Shown: positions 7,416 to 14,444 of the stretch, piece by piece
How positions within the stretch are numbered: the first letter of the stretch is position 1
How the letters are laid out: every line of letters starts with the position of its first letter
Source: Fimbriimonas ginsengisoli
GTDB lineage: Bacteria > Armatimonadota > Fimbriimonadia > Fimbriimonadales > Fimbriimonadaceae
DNA length: 37,317 bases
Assembly (NCBI GenBank): GCA_016179045.1
Contig: JACOSL010000029.1
Span: forward strand, 1 to 37,317
Direction of reading: 5' to 3'
Translations under genes and position numbers: made by a program
Notes under the pieces: model-generated
Seen by the model: only the letters and a program-made list of their open reading frames with translations
Database searches by the model: none
What the model was told of the DNA's origin: nothing

Positions 7416-7468
7416 GTCGCCCTCTTGCCCCTTCAGCCCGAACCAGATGCGCCGATACAAATACTGGG

Positions 7469-8380
7469 ATGGAGCGCGCGATCGAAGTAGAGGGCCTCGT
7501 GGTGACCTACCGAGGCAAGAGGGGCGCGGCCGTCGAAGCGGTGCGCGGTCTGGACTTCGAGGTTCGCCCCGGCGAGGTGGTCGGCTTCCTCGGCCCCAAT
7601 GGCGCGGGCAAGAGTTCAACCCTCAAAGCCCTGATGGGCTTCGTTGAGCCTGCGTCCGGGTCGTGCCGCGTCGCCGGTCACCCAGCCGGCTCGCTCGAGG
7701 CCAAGCGGCACGCGGGCTACCTGCCCGAAGTTGCGCAGTACTACCCATTCTTGACTCCACTGGAAACCCTCACGCTATACGGCGAGCTCCAGGGTCTGAA
7801 GGGCGATGAGTTGCGGCACGAGGCGCACGAACTGCTCGACATGGTCGGTCTTGGCGCAGCCCACTCCCGACAGAACCGCACCCTTAGCAAGGGGATGCTC
7901 CAGCGAGTGGGCATTGCTCAGGCCCTGCTCGGCTCGCCCGACGTGCTCGTCCTCGACGAAGTGACGAGCGGCCTCGATCCAGTCGGGCGCCGGGAGCTTC
8001 GCGCCGTACTCAGGGAGCGCCGCAACCGAGGTTGCACCTTGCTCTTCTCCAGCCACGAGCTCAGCGAGGTGGAGATGCTGTGCGACCGAATCGTGCTCAT
8101 CGAGCATGGGCGCTTGATCGAGGAGCGGAACGTCGAAGCCCTCAAGGACGAGCTCCGCCGTTTCTCGATCGTGTACCGAGGCCAGGCTTCGATGATCGGC
8201 CTGAGCGAGGAATGGCGAGAGCGTTCTGACGGCACGTTCTACGCGCGGTTCACAGGCAAGAAGGGCCTCATGCAGGCAATGGAGCGCGTATTCGCCGCAG
8301 GCGCCGAACTCATCGACGTCACCGCCGACCAAGGCTCGTTCGAGGATTACTTCGTGCAGGCGATCGGGAGGTCGGCATGA
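7469..8380 (+). CDS. ABC transporter ATP-binding protein
   Basis: 303-aa nucleotide-binding subunit of an ABC-2-type exporter. Walker A is GPNGAGKSS (about residues 45-53), the signature is LSKGMLQRV (near 133), Walker B is VLVLDEVTSGLDP, and the H-loop is SSHEL. A C-terminal extension of about 90 aa is typical of DrrA/CcmA/NosF-like members. The ATG at 7469 is favoured because TACAAA ends 7 bp upstream (leaderless pattern). It overlaps the permease gene by 4 bp. The divergent csoR gene hints at metal-related, NosF-like function, but that is inference. Confidence 0.93.
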   Translation: MERAIEVEGLVVTYRGKRGAAVEAVRGLDFEVRPGEVVGFLGPNGAGKSSTLKALMGFVEPASGSCRVAGHPAGSLEAKRHAGYLPEVAQYYPFLTPLETLTLYGELQGLKGDELRHEAHELLDMVGLGAAHSRQNRTLSKGMLQRVGIAQALLGSPDVLVLDEVTSGLDPVGRRELRAVLRERRNRGCTLLFSSHELSEVEMLCDRIVLIEHGRLIEERNVEALKDELRRFSIVYRGQASMIGLSEEWRERSDGTFYARFTGKKGLMQAMERVFAAGAELIDVTADQGSFEDYFVQAIGRSA

Positions 8381-9150
8381 ACCGGCGCGCGGTTTGGCCG
8401 CTCGCCCGATGCGTGATCATCGAGGCGGTTCGCCGCAAGGACCTCTGGGTGGTCGCGATCCTCGGCCTCATCATCATGCTCTTCGCGGGCGCACTCGGCT
8501 TCTTCGGCATGAGGGGCCTCGAGGCGTTCGCCAAAGACCTCGGGGTCAGCGTGCTCGGGCTGTTCTCCACGATCCTCGCCGTCTTGATTTCGGCCCGTCA
8601 GATTCCGGAGGAAATGAACCGCAGGACTCTCTGTCCCCTCCTCGCGCGGCCGATTTCACGCTTCGACCTGCTGCTTGGAAAGTATTGCGGCGCGGTGCTC
8701 GCCACCTGGCTCGCGTTTGCGATGCTCGCCGCCGCCACCGCAATCGGCTTGCTCGCCTTCGGCGTGCCCTTCGAGCCCATCTTCGCCCAATATCTGCTCC
8801 TGAAGATGCTCGGGCTCGCCGCGGTTTGCGCCGCCTCCTTTGCCTTGAGCCTTTTCACGACCCCAAGCGCGGCCGCCACGTTCGGGATGTTGCTCGCGTT
8901 CGGCTCCGGGATGCTGAGCCGGGCATTTGTGCTCGCGGGCCAATCCTGTCCGTCCGGGACGCGCTGGTTCTACGGCCTCATCGAGTCGCTCGTGCCCCAA
9001 TTCTCGCTCTTCGACATCGGCGGGCGCGCCGCCGGCGGTTGGCCGCTCGTGCCGGTTTCGGTGGTCGGCGCTCTGACCGTGTACTGCACGATGATCGTGG
9101 GCGCGATGCTCTGTCTCTCCTGGCTGCGATTCCGGCGGCGTGCGCTATGA
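8377..9150 (+). CDS. ABC-2-type transporter permease
   Basis: 257-aa integral membrane protein with about six hydrophobic segments, for example near residues 25-48, 55-75, 105-130, 140-160, 165-190 and 230-252. The EEMNRRTLCPLLARPISRFDLLLGKYCG stretch after the second segment is the conserved cytoplasmic coupling loop of NosY/ABC-2 permeases. It starts in an ATGA overlap with the ATP-binding gene and ends in an ATGA overlap with the TPR gene, so the three form a tightly coupled operon. Confidence 0.88.
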   Translation: MNRRAVWPLARCVIIEAVRRKDLWVVAILGLIIMLFAGALGFFGMRGLEAFAKDLGVSVLGLFSTILAVLISARQIPEEMNRRTLCPLLARPISRFDLLLGKYCGAVLATWLAFAMLAAATAIGLLAFGVPFEPIFAQYLLLKMLGLAAVCAASFALSLFTTPSAAATFGMLLAFGSGMLSRAFVLAGQSCPSGTRWFYGLIESLVPQFSLFDIGGRAAGGWPLVPVSVVGALTVYCTMIVGAMLCLSWLRFRRRAL

Positions 9151-10076
9151 AGCGAGGAGATTTGCGGGGCGCCTCCATTGCCTGCGCATGTGCCTTGGCC
9201 CTCCTCAGCGCGGGCTCGACGGCCGATGCCCTGAAGGAACTCCTTGCCCTGCCCGACCGGCCAGCGGGGCTCGATGCCCATGAGACCCAGGCCGCCACTT
9301 CCCTCGTTGGCCAGGTGCGAACCAGCCTTAGCGCGTGGCTCTGGCTGCGCACCGATCTTTACCTACACAACTGGGTCGAGATGCGTCCGCTTAGCGACGG
9401 CGAGCGACGCCAGGGCCGATCGGTGGAGGGCGCGGCGAACGATGGCCACGATCAGATCATGCGCGAAGCGAATGTGACCGTCGTTCCCGCCCAGGCGGAC
9501 GATTTTCGCGGCATCCTGGGCGACCTCGAACGGGAAACCGCCGCCTACAAGGACATGCACGGCCACAGCCACAACGACCCGACCGCCGCTTTGCCTCTCT
9601 TCCGGTTGATGACGTGGGTCGATCCGAAGTTCGTGCCCGGTTGGACGACAGGCGCCGCCGTGCTCGCGCGTGACCGAAACCCCGAGGGCGCTCGCCAGGC
9701 CCTGAAGTTCCTGTCGAGCGGCCTCCTCGCCAATGCCGACAACATCGAAATCCTCTCCTCGATCGGCTACGTAGAGATCACCCGCCGCAACGATCTCGAA
9801 ACTGCCGCTCGCTACCTCGAACGTGCGCGCGCTGCGGGCCGCGTCGGTCGCGGCAAGCTCGACGAGGATGCCGATTCCGCCCTTCAGCAGACCTACCGCT
9901 GGCTTTCGCTCTGTTATCGAAACCTGGGTCGCTTCGATCAGCAGCTAGCCGTCGCCCAAGAGGGCCTTGGAATGTACGCCGACGACGCGGTTCTGGCCCG
10001 GCTCGCCGACGAGCCGCCGCTCATCATCGCCGCACCAAAGCAGGCAAAGGGCTCGTCGCCCCCATCCGCGCCGTAG
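9147..10076 (+). CDS. Secreted/anchored TPR-repeat protein of the ABC operon
   Basis: 309 aa, with an N-terminal signal peptide or anchor (ASIACACALALLSAGSTADA). The C-terminal half carries tetratricopeptide-like helices (NPEGARQALKFLSSGLLANADNIEILSSIGYVEI, NDLETAARYLERARAAG, YRWLSLCYRNLGRFDQQLAVAQEGL). A His-rich stretch, KDMHGHSHNDP near residues 135-145, could bind metal. It starts in ATGA overlap with the permease stop. The coupling suggests it is an exported accessory subunit of the exporter. I do not recognise a named family. Confidence 0.75.
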   Translation: MKRGDLRGASIACACALALLSAGSTADALKELLALPDRPAGLDAHETQAATSLVGQVRTSLSAWLWLRTDLYLHNWVEMRPLSDGERRQGRSVEGAANDGHDQIMREANVTVVPAQADDFRGILGDLERETAAYKDMHGHSHNDPTAALPLFRLMTWVDPKFVPGWTTGAAVLARDRNPEGARQALKFLSSGLLANADNIEILSSIGYVEITRRNDLETAARYLERARAAGRVGRGKLDEDADSALQQTYRWLSLCYRNLGRFDQQLAVAQEGLGMYADDAVLARLADEPPLIIAAPKQAKGSSPPSAP

Positions 10077-10079
10077 AAT
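10074..10079 (+). promoter_or_regulatory. -10 element of the PafA/Dop-family gene
   Basis: TAGAAT, whose first three bases are the TAG stop of the TPR gene, ends 5 bp before the ATG at 10085. No ribosome-binding site fits in the gap, so the downstream message is predicted leaderless. Confidence 0.5.
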
Positions 10080-10084
10080 AGGCC

Positions 10085-11554
10085 ATGGGCAAGCTGCCCG
10101 GCGAGCGCATCTTGGGCCTCGAGACGGAATTCGGCTGCTTGGTGATGGACGACCAAGCCGGCTCAGCCGAGGAAGTGGTCGAGACGGTCAAGAACCACAT
10201 CTTCCACACCCAGCGCCTGGGTGCGATCGACGTTCACGCCCGCGACGATGTTTTCGAGCCAGCCCAGTCGGGGGGCTTTCTGATAAACGGCGGCCGCCTC
10301 TATGTCGACGCGGTCGGCTCGCACCTCGAATACGCCACCGCCGAATGTCGTGGCCTGAGGGACCTTGTCGCCAACGATCGGGCCGGCCAAAGTCTGATCG
10401 TGCGGGCGTTGCGCGAAGTCGGCCTGTCCGAGGCGGCAAGCTTTTACAACAACTCGGTCGATCACTTTGGCGGGCACACGTTCGGCTGCCATGAAAACTA
10501 TCTCATCCGCGCCGACGAGGACTTCCTCAACACGAGCGCTCAGCTTCTCTATCCGTTTCTGGTGACCCGCCAGATCTTTGCCGGCGTGGGCCGAGTGGGG
10601 GGGCACATGTTGGCGGCCGGAGGCCTACGCCCGAGCTACCAGGACATGATCGACAACCCGGTCGATTACATCTGGGTGAGCCACGTCTACTCCGTCGCCC
10701 CCGACCCCGGCGTGCAGTTTCAACTCAGCCAGCGCGCCGACCACATCATAAAGACCATCGCCTCGCGCGTGCGCTTCAACCGCGCCCTTATCAACCCCAA
10801 GTGGGAGCACTTCTACTCGCACGACGGCATGACCCGCCTGCACCTGCTGTTCGGCGAGTCGAATCAGAACGAGTTTGCCTATGCGCTCAAAGTCGGCTCC
10901 ACCCTGCTCGTGTTGCGCCTTCTGGAAGACCGGCTTGTGCCGCCCCACATGGTGCTCGCGCAACCGCTCGTCGCCCTGCGCGAGGTGAGCCGGGACCCCA
11001 CCTACCGCTGGACGGTGCTGCTCGCCGACGGCAGCACGATCGGCTCGGTTGAGCTGCAACGCCAATACCTAAAGCTGGCCGAGCACTATCGCGGCTCGTC
11101 GCCGGACACCGATTGGACCCTCGAGGCATGGGCCGAGACCCTCGACGGGCTCGAGCGCGATCCGCTTGCGATGGGCGACCGCATAGACTGGGTCGCCAAG
11201 CGGCGGGCGGTCGAGCAATACATGGCGGAAGAGGGCCTCGACTGGAGCGCGGACGCCTTGCACTCCATCGACCTCGAATACCACAATATCGACCCCGAGA
11301 AGAGCCTCTATTCGGCGCTCGACGAGATGGGCGAGGTGCGCCGCTTGATATCGGGCGTGGACGTGGTGACGGCGGCGACCGACCCGCCTCAGAACACGCG
11401 CGCCAAGGGCCGATCTCAGCTTGTCGAACTTGTGCTGTCGCGACGGGCGCCCCGCTTTTATCTGTTCGACTGGAACGGGGTCGCGCTCGACCGCCACACG
11501 TACGTTGAGATGAGCGATCCGTTCGAGACCTATGAGCACGGTTCGATGAAATAG
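10085..11554 (+). CDS. Pup ligase/depupylase family protein (PafA/Dop, PafA2-like)
   Basis: 489-aa member of the carboxylate-amine ligase family that attaches (PafA) or removes/deamidates (Dop) the ubiquitin-like modifier Pup. ILGLETEFG begins the fold (Dop-like T where PafA has N). GGRLYVDAVGSHLEYATAEC contains the catalytic Asp in a PafA-like context, NNSVDHFGGHTFGCHENYL follows, and FQLSQRADH is Dop-like. LERDP...IDWVAKRR and DPPQNTRAKGR are shared. The stretch between ETEFG and the GGRLY strand is about 58 residues, between the short PafA and the long Dop-loop form as I remember them. No pup, proteasome or Mpa gene is nearby. Family certain; ligase versus depupylase unresolved, with a slight lean to Dop/PafA2. 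Confidence 0.9.
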   Translation: MGKLPGERILGLETEFGCLVMDDQAGSAEEVVETVKNHIFHTQRLGAIDVHARDDVFEPAQSGGFLINGGRLYVDAVGSHLEYATAECRGLRDLVANDRAGQSLIVRALREVGLSEAASFYNNSVDHFGGHTFGCHENYLIRADEDFLNTSAQLLYPFLVTRQIFAGVGRVGGHMLAAGGLRPSYQDMIDNPVDYIWVSHVYSVAPDPGVQFQLSQRADHIIKTIASRVRFNRALINPKWEHFYSHDGMTRLHLLFGESNQNEFAYALKVGSTLLVLRLLEDRLVPPHMVLAQPLVALREVSRDPTYRWTVLLADGSTIGSVELQRQYLKLAEHYRGSSPDTDWTLEAWAETLDGLERDPLAMGDRIDWVAKRRAVEQYMAEEGLDWSADALHSIDLEYHNIDPEKSLYSALDEMGEVRRLISGVDVVTAATDPPQNTRAKGRSQLVELVLSRRAPRFYLFDWNGVALDRHTYVEMSDPFETYEHGSMK

Positions 11555-11559
11555 TAGCT

Positions 11560-11583
11560 ATATTTCGGAACTTTACGAAATAT
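11560..11583. promoter_or_regulatory. ArsR operator 1
   Basis: Perfect inverted repeat ATATTTCG-N8-CGAAATAT in the 48-bp gap upstream of arsR. It shares the ATAWTTCG-N8-CGAAWTAT layout with operator 2; the two centres are 35 bp apart. Confidence 0.7.
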
Positions 11584-11593
11584 TCCCGCGTCT

Positions 11594-11619
11594 GATAATT
11601 CGATGGCTAGCGAATTATC
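11594..11619. promoter_or_regulatory. ArsR operator 2, overlapping the arsR start codon
   Basis: Perfect 9-bp inverted repeat GATAATTCG-N8-CGAATTATC, whose spacer contains the arsR ATG at 11603. The left arm includes the best -10 candidate (GATAAT). A repressor bound here would block both initiation and early elongation. Same architecture as operator 1. Confidence 0.7.
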
Positions 11620-11938
11620 CGAAGCGGAGGCGTTGCGCGCGCTGGGCGATCCGACCCGCCTGCACATCGTGGAGTATCTGGCCGGACGCTGCTGCGCCCC
11701 GGCGGACGACATGGGCCTCCAAGCGGCCACCGCGGGCGAAGTGTGTTGCCACGTAAGCGGCGAGGTCAAGATCAACTCGACGATCTCCCACCACCTCCAT
11801 GAGCTGGAGGAGGCGGGCTTGATCCGTATGAACCGCGACGGCCGCCGCGTGCTCTGCTCGGCCAACCGCCCCGCACTGAAGGAACTCGCCGACTATCTGG
11901 CCAAGCTGGCCGAAGGAGACTACGATGCCTGTTGCTAA
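11603..11938 (+). CDS. arsR: ArsR/SmtB-family arsenic-responsive repressor
   Basis: 111-aa winged-helix repressor: ALRALGDPTRLHIVEYLAG (helices 1-2), INSTISHHLHELEEAGLIRMNRDGRRVL (recognition helix and wing). It is rich in candidate As(III) ligands: Cys30-Cys31, Cys48-Cys49 (GEVCCHVSGE), Cys85 and a terminal Cys110-Cys111. The Cys pair after helix 3 resembles ArsR types that use non-canonical Cys sites rather than the ELCVCD motif. Two palindromic operators flank its start. It overlaps arsI by 14 bp, so repressor and enzyme are translationally linked. The inducer (arsenite, methylarsenite or both) cannot be deduced. Confidence 0.92.
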   Translation: MASELSEAEALRALGDPTRLHIVEYLAGRCCAPADDMGLQAATAGEVCCHVSGEVKINSTISHHLHELEEAGLIRMNRDGRRVLCSANRPALKELADYLAKLAEGDYDACC

Positions 11939-12380
11939 GACCCACCTTTCCCTAAACGTTGCCGATCTGGACCGCTCTGTCGCCTGGTACGAGGCGTTCT
12001 TCGGGCAAGCCGCCCACAAGCGCCGGCCAGGCTATGCCAACTTCGACATCGAATCGCCCGGCCTCAAGCTCGCCCTCAATCAGGGCGCATCCGAGGGCCG
12101 CGGGCCGCTCAACCACCTCGGCATCCTCGTCCCGACGAAGGAAGAGGTGTTCGCCGCCGGCGAGCGGCTCACTACGGCTGGTTTGAAGCCGGTGCCCGAG
12201 CGTGAAGTGGAGTGTTGCTACGCGATCCAGGAGAAGGTGTGGGTTCGCGACCCGGACGGCAACCAATGGGAAGTCTACGCCTTGCTCGACGACCAACTCG
12301 ACGTGGAGGCGGCATCCTGTGGCTGCGGCGACAGCGCGAGCGTATGCTGTCAGGGCGAGACCGCCCAAGCGTGCTGCTGA
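11925..12380 (+). CDS. arsI: ArsI-type C-As lyase (VOC family, organoarsenical dioxygenase)
   Basis: 151-aa vicinal-oxygen-chelate protein of the ArsI/CadI group. ArsI uses Fe(II) and O2 to break the C-As bond of trivalent organoarsenicals such as MAs(III), giving arsenite. Candidate metal ligands are His7, His64 and Glu116, at the spacing known for the family. The substrate-binding vicinal pair Cys97-Cys98 is in the diagnostic segment EVECCYAIQEKVWVRDPDGNQWEVY. The tail is Cys-rich (CGCG, CC, terminal CC), a common feature of ArsI-like proteins. It overlaps arsR and precedes an arsN-like gene, which supports organoarsenical detoxification over the CadI alternative. Confidence 0.9.
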   Translation: MPVAKTHLSLNVADLDRSVAWYEAFFGQAAHKRRPGYANFDIESPGLKLALNQGASEGRGPLNHLGILVPTKEEVFAAGERLTTAGLKPVPEREVECCYAIQEKVWVRDPDGNQWEVYALLDDQLDVEAASCGCGDSASVCCQGETAQACC

Positions 12381-12385
12381 GGATC

Positions 12386-12413
12386 AAGCGACAAGTGACC
12401 AGCGACGAGCGAC
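12386..12413. repeat. 7-bp tandem repeat (NAGYGAC), 4 units
   Basis: Four consecutive heptamers AAGCGAC, AAGTGAC, CAGCGAC and GAGCGAC fill most of the 40-bp gap between arsI and arsN1. The same family makes nine units at 37121-37183. Such heptamer arrays resemble the STRR repeats described in cyanobacteria in form only. Confidence 0.8.
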
Positions 12414-12420
12414 TAGGCTT

Positions 12421-12933
12421 ATGACCGTCCGCCTTGCGGCGCTGGGCGACGCCCCCGCCATTTGCTCGATCTACAACGAGGGTATCGCCCAGCGGCAGGG
12501 CACCTTCGAGACCGAGCCCCGCGAAGTGGCGCAGATCGGGGCCTGGTTCGATGGCCACCCGATCGTCGTGGTCGAGGAAGGTGGGCGGGCGATCGCATTC
12601 GCATCGACCTCCTCCTATCGCCCGCGAGCCTGCTATGCCGGGATCGCCGAATTCAGCGTGTACGTGCTGGACGGGTGGCGCGGGCGTGGAGCGGGGCGGC
12701 TGGCGATGGAAGCTCTGTGCGCGGAGGCGAAACGCGCCGGCTTGTGGAAGCTTGTCTCGCGCATTTTCGTCGAGAACCAGCCCAGCCGCGCGCTCATGCG
12801 CTCTCTGGGCTTCCGAGAAGTTGGCATCTATCGCCGTCACGGCAAGCTCGACGGCGTCTGGCGGGACGTGGTCGTCGTCGAGCTTCTTCTCGACGACGAC
12901 GCAAGGACGCCCATCGCCGAAACACCCCCGTAA
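12421..12933 (+). CDS. arsN1: Arsinothricin N-acetyltransferase-like GNAT (ArsN1 family)
   Basis: 170-aa GNAT acetyltransferase. It has VRLAALGDAPAICSIYNEGI at the N-terminus, ATP-independent acetyl-CoA motif A in VYVLDGWRGRGAGRLAMEAL, and the family-typical RACYAGIAEFSVYV, KLVSRIFVENQPSRALMRSLGFREVGIYRRHGKLDGVWRDVV. The last segment is shared by phosphinothricin/arsinothricin acetyltransferases. With arsR and arsI directly upstream, acetylation of the antibiotic organoarsenical arsinothricin is the most plausible role; phosphinothricin or methionine sulfoximine acetylation is the alternative. The ATG at 12421 follows the heptamer repeat with no clear ribosome-binding site. Confidence 0.85.
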   Translation: MTVRLAALGDAPAICSIYNEGIAQRQGTFETEPREVAQIGAWFDGHPIVVVEEGGRAIAFASTSSYRPRACYAGIAEFSVYVLDGWRGRGAGRLAMEALCAEAKRAGLWKLVSRIFVENQPSRALMRSLGFREVGIYRRHGKLDGVWRDVVVVELLLDDDARTPIAETPP

Positions 12934-12993
12934 CCTTGCGGAATCGCCCTGCCGACAATGCTAGGTAGGCGCGAGCGCCGCGAGGGTTGAACG

Positions 12994-13803
12994 ATGCGAA
13001 TCACGGCCGTCACGAGCGGAAAAGGGGGCGTGGGCAAGACAAACCTTAGCGCCAACCTGGGCATCGCTCTTGCCGATCTAGATCGGTCGGTGCTGCTCTT
13101 CGACGCGGACATCGGTCTGGCGAATCTCGACCTTGTGCTCGGCTGCCCGTCGTCCATCAAGCTTCAACACGTGGTGCGTGGCGACACAACCCTCGCCAGC
13201 GCGATACAATCCGGCCCCGGCGGCGTCAAATTCATCGCGGGCGGCTCGGGCATCGAGTCCCTTTTTCAGATGGAGGATCGCATCCTCGACCGCTTCCTGA
13301 GTGAGGTGCAAGACCTCGAGTTGCAGTTCGACGACCTGATCCTCGATACAGGCTCGGGCATCGACGACAACGTTCTGACGTTTCTATGCGCGGCTGACGA
13401 GACTCTGCTCGTCGTAACACCCGATCCTGCGAGCATGGCCGACTCATACGCGATCGCCAAGGCGCTCTGGCTGCGCAGGCCAGATGCCAACGTGCGCGTC
13501 GTGATGAATATGGTCGAAAATGAGGCCGAGGGCCGCCTCGTGTTCGCGCGGATCAACGCGGTCGCCCAGGAGTTTCTTGGGCGCGCCCTTCGTTATGCAG
13601 GCTGCGTCCGCCACGACCGCGAGGCCGTGTTCCACATCCGCGCGCGCAGACCGTTCTTGCTTGCCGACCCGACTCTGGCTGCCTCGAAGGACGTACGGAA
13701 CATCGCTCGCCTCCTAGCCGGCCATCCGGTGGAATCGACTCAGAGGTCGCTCGCAGACCGTCTGCGCGACATTCTCGCCCTTCGCTTGCTGCGCGCGGCT
13801 TAG
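12994..13803 (+). CDS. MinD/ParA-family ATPase (FlhG/YlxH-like)
   Basis: 269-aa deviant-Walker ATPase. The P-loop is TSGKGGVGKTNLSANLG (residues 7-23, signature Lys in GKGGVGKT), switch I is LLFDADIGLANLDLVLG, and LILDTGSGIDDNVLTF is the Walker B region. The C-terminal RSLADRLRDILALRLLRAA is amphipathic and could be a membrane-targeting helix as in MinD and FlhG. The GLANLDLVLG motif is typical of FlhG/FleN. No flagellar or minCE genes are adjacent, so the cargo is unknown. The ATG at 12994 follows GAGGG by 7 bases. Confidence 0.85.
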   Translation: MRITAVTSGKGGVGKTNLSANLGIALADLDRSVLLFDADIGLANLDLVLGCPSSIKLQHVVRGDTTLASAIQSGPGGVKFIAGGSGIESLFQMEDRILDRFLSEVQDLELQFDDLILDTGSGIDDNVLTFLCAADETLLVVTPDPASMADSYAIAKALWLRRPDANVRVVMNMVENEAEGRLVFARINAVAQEFLGRALRYAGCVRHDREAVFHIRARRPFLLADPTLAASKDVRNIARLLAGHPVESTQRSLADRLRDILALRLLRAA

Positions 13804-13931
13804 GAAACCTTCCATTTCTGATGGCACGGCCGCTTGCAGCCGACTTCTGCGGCCCACGCTTGAGTAGTATCCTAATTAACGGTTGGCTGGCTCTTAACAA
13901 TCCGGTCGTCGGCCGCCAAGGGGAGAATGGG

Positions 13932-14417
13932 ATGAAGGATTGGCGCGAGTTTCGACTGCGCGTGTTTGTCGACCGCAGTCAAGAGGCGGTGTTCAGCGCT
14001 TGGGTTCGCTCGGGTGAGCTCGAGCGATGGTTCCTCACCAAGGCTGAGTACTACGACAAGGAGGGCAAGCCGCTCGACCCCGCTGAGAGCGCCGTGCGCG
14101 GCTGCACATATCGGTGGGAGTGGGTGGAGGGCACTATCGAAAAGGGCTCGATCCTCACCTCCGATGGCTTCGGCAGCCTCGCGTTTTCGTTCGGTGACGG
14201 CTGCACGGTGGCTTTGACGCTTGCCCGCCTTGATGGACGAACGGCGATCGAGCTGCTTCAGAGCCACGTGATGACCGACGTGGATAGGCGCGAGCGTTTC
14301 TACGTCGACTGCTTGCAGGGTTGGACGTTCTATTTGGCTAACCTCAAGTCGGTGCTCGAAGGTGGCCTCGACCTACGCGAGAAAGAGCCGGTGGGCGCTC
14401 ACCTGGTCAACGTGTAA
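13932..14417 (+). CDS. SRPBCC/AHSA1-domain protein
   Basis: 161-aa single-domain START-like protein. FRLRVFVDRSQEAVFSAWVRSGELERWFLT is the standard AHSA1 N-terminal strand-helix, followed by the beta-sheet GCTYRWEWVEGTIEKGSILTSD...LAFSFGDGCTVALTLARLDGRTAIELLQS and the C-terminal helix YVDCLQGWTFYLANLKSVLEGG. These domains bind hydrophobic ligands; the specific role is unknown. The ATG at 13932 follows GGGGAGA; the in-frame upstream stretch has no domain. The 128 bp before it contain no gene. Confidence 0.8.
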   Translation: MKDWREFRLRVFVDRSQEAVFSAWVRSGELERWFLTKAEYYDKEGKPLDPAESAVRGCTYRWEWVEGTIEKGSILTSDGFGSLAFSFGDGCTVALTLARLDGRTAIELLQSHVMTDVDRRERFYVDCLQGWTFYLANLKSVLEGGLDLREKEPVGAHLVNV

Positions 14418-14430
14418 CCCGGGCCCAAAG

Positions 14431-14436
14431 TAGACT
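14431..14436 (+). promoter_or_regulatory. -10 element of rfbD
   Basis: TAGACT in the 27-bp gap after the SRPBCC gene ends 8 bp before the rfbD ATG at 14445, again without a ribosome-binding site. Confidence 0.45.
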
Positions 14437-14444
14437 TTGCCGCG

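Noticed and set aside
8394-9146. Long open frame upstream of and in frame with the TPR gene
   Set aside because: It overlaps the ABC permease in another frame; only the part from 9147 has signal peptide and TPR features and an ATGA coupled start.
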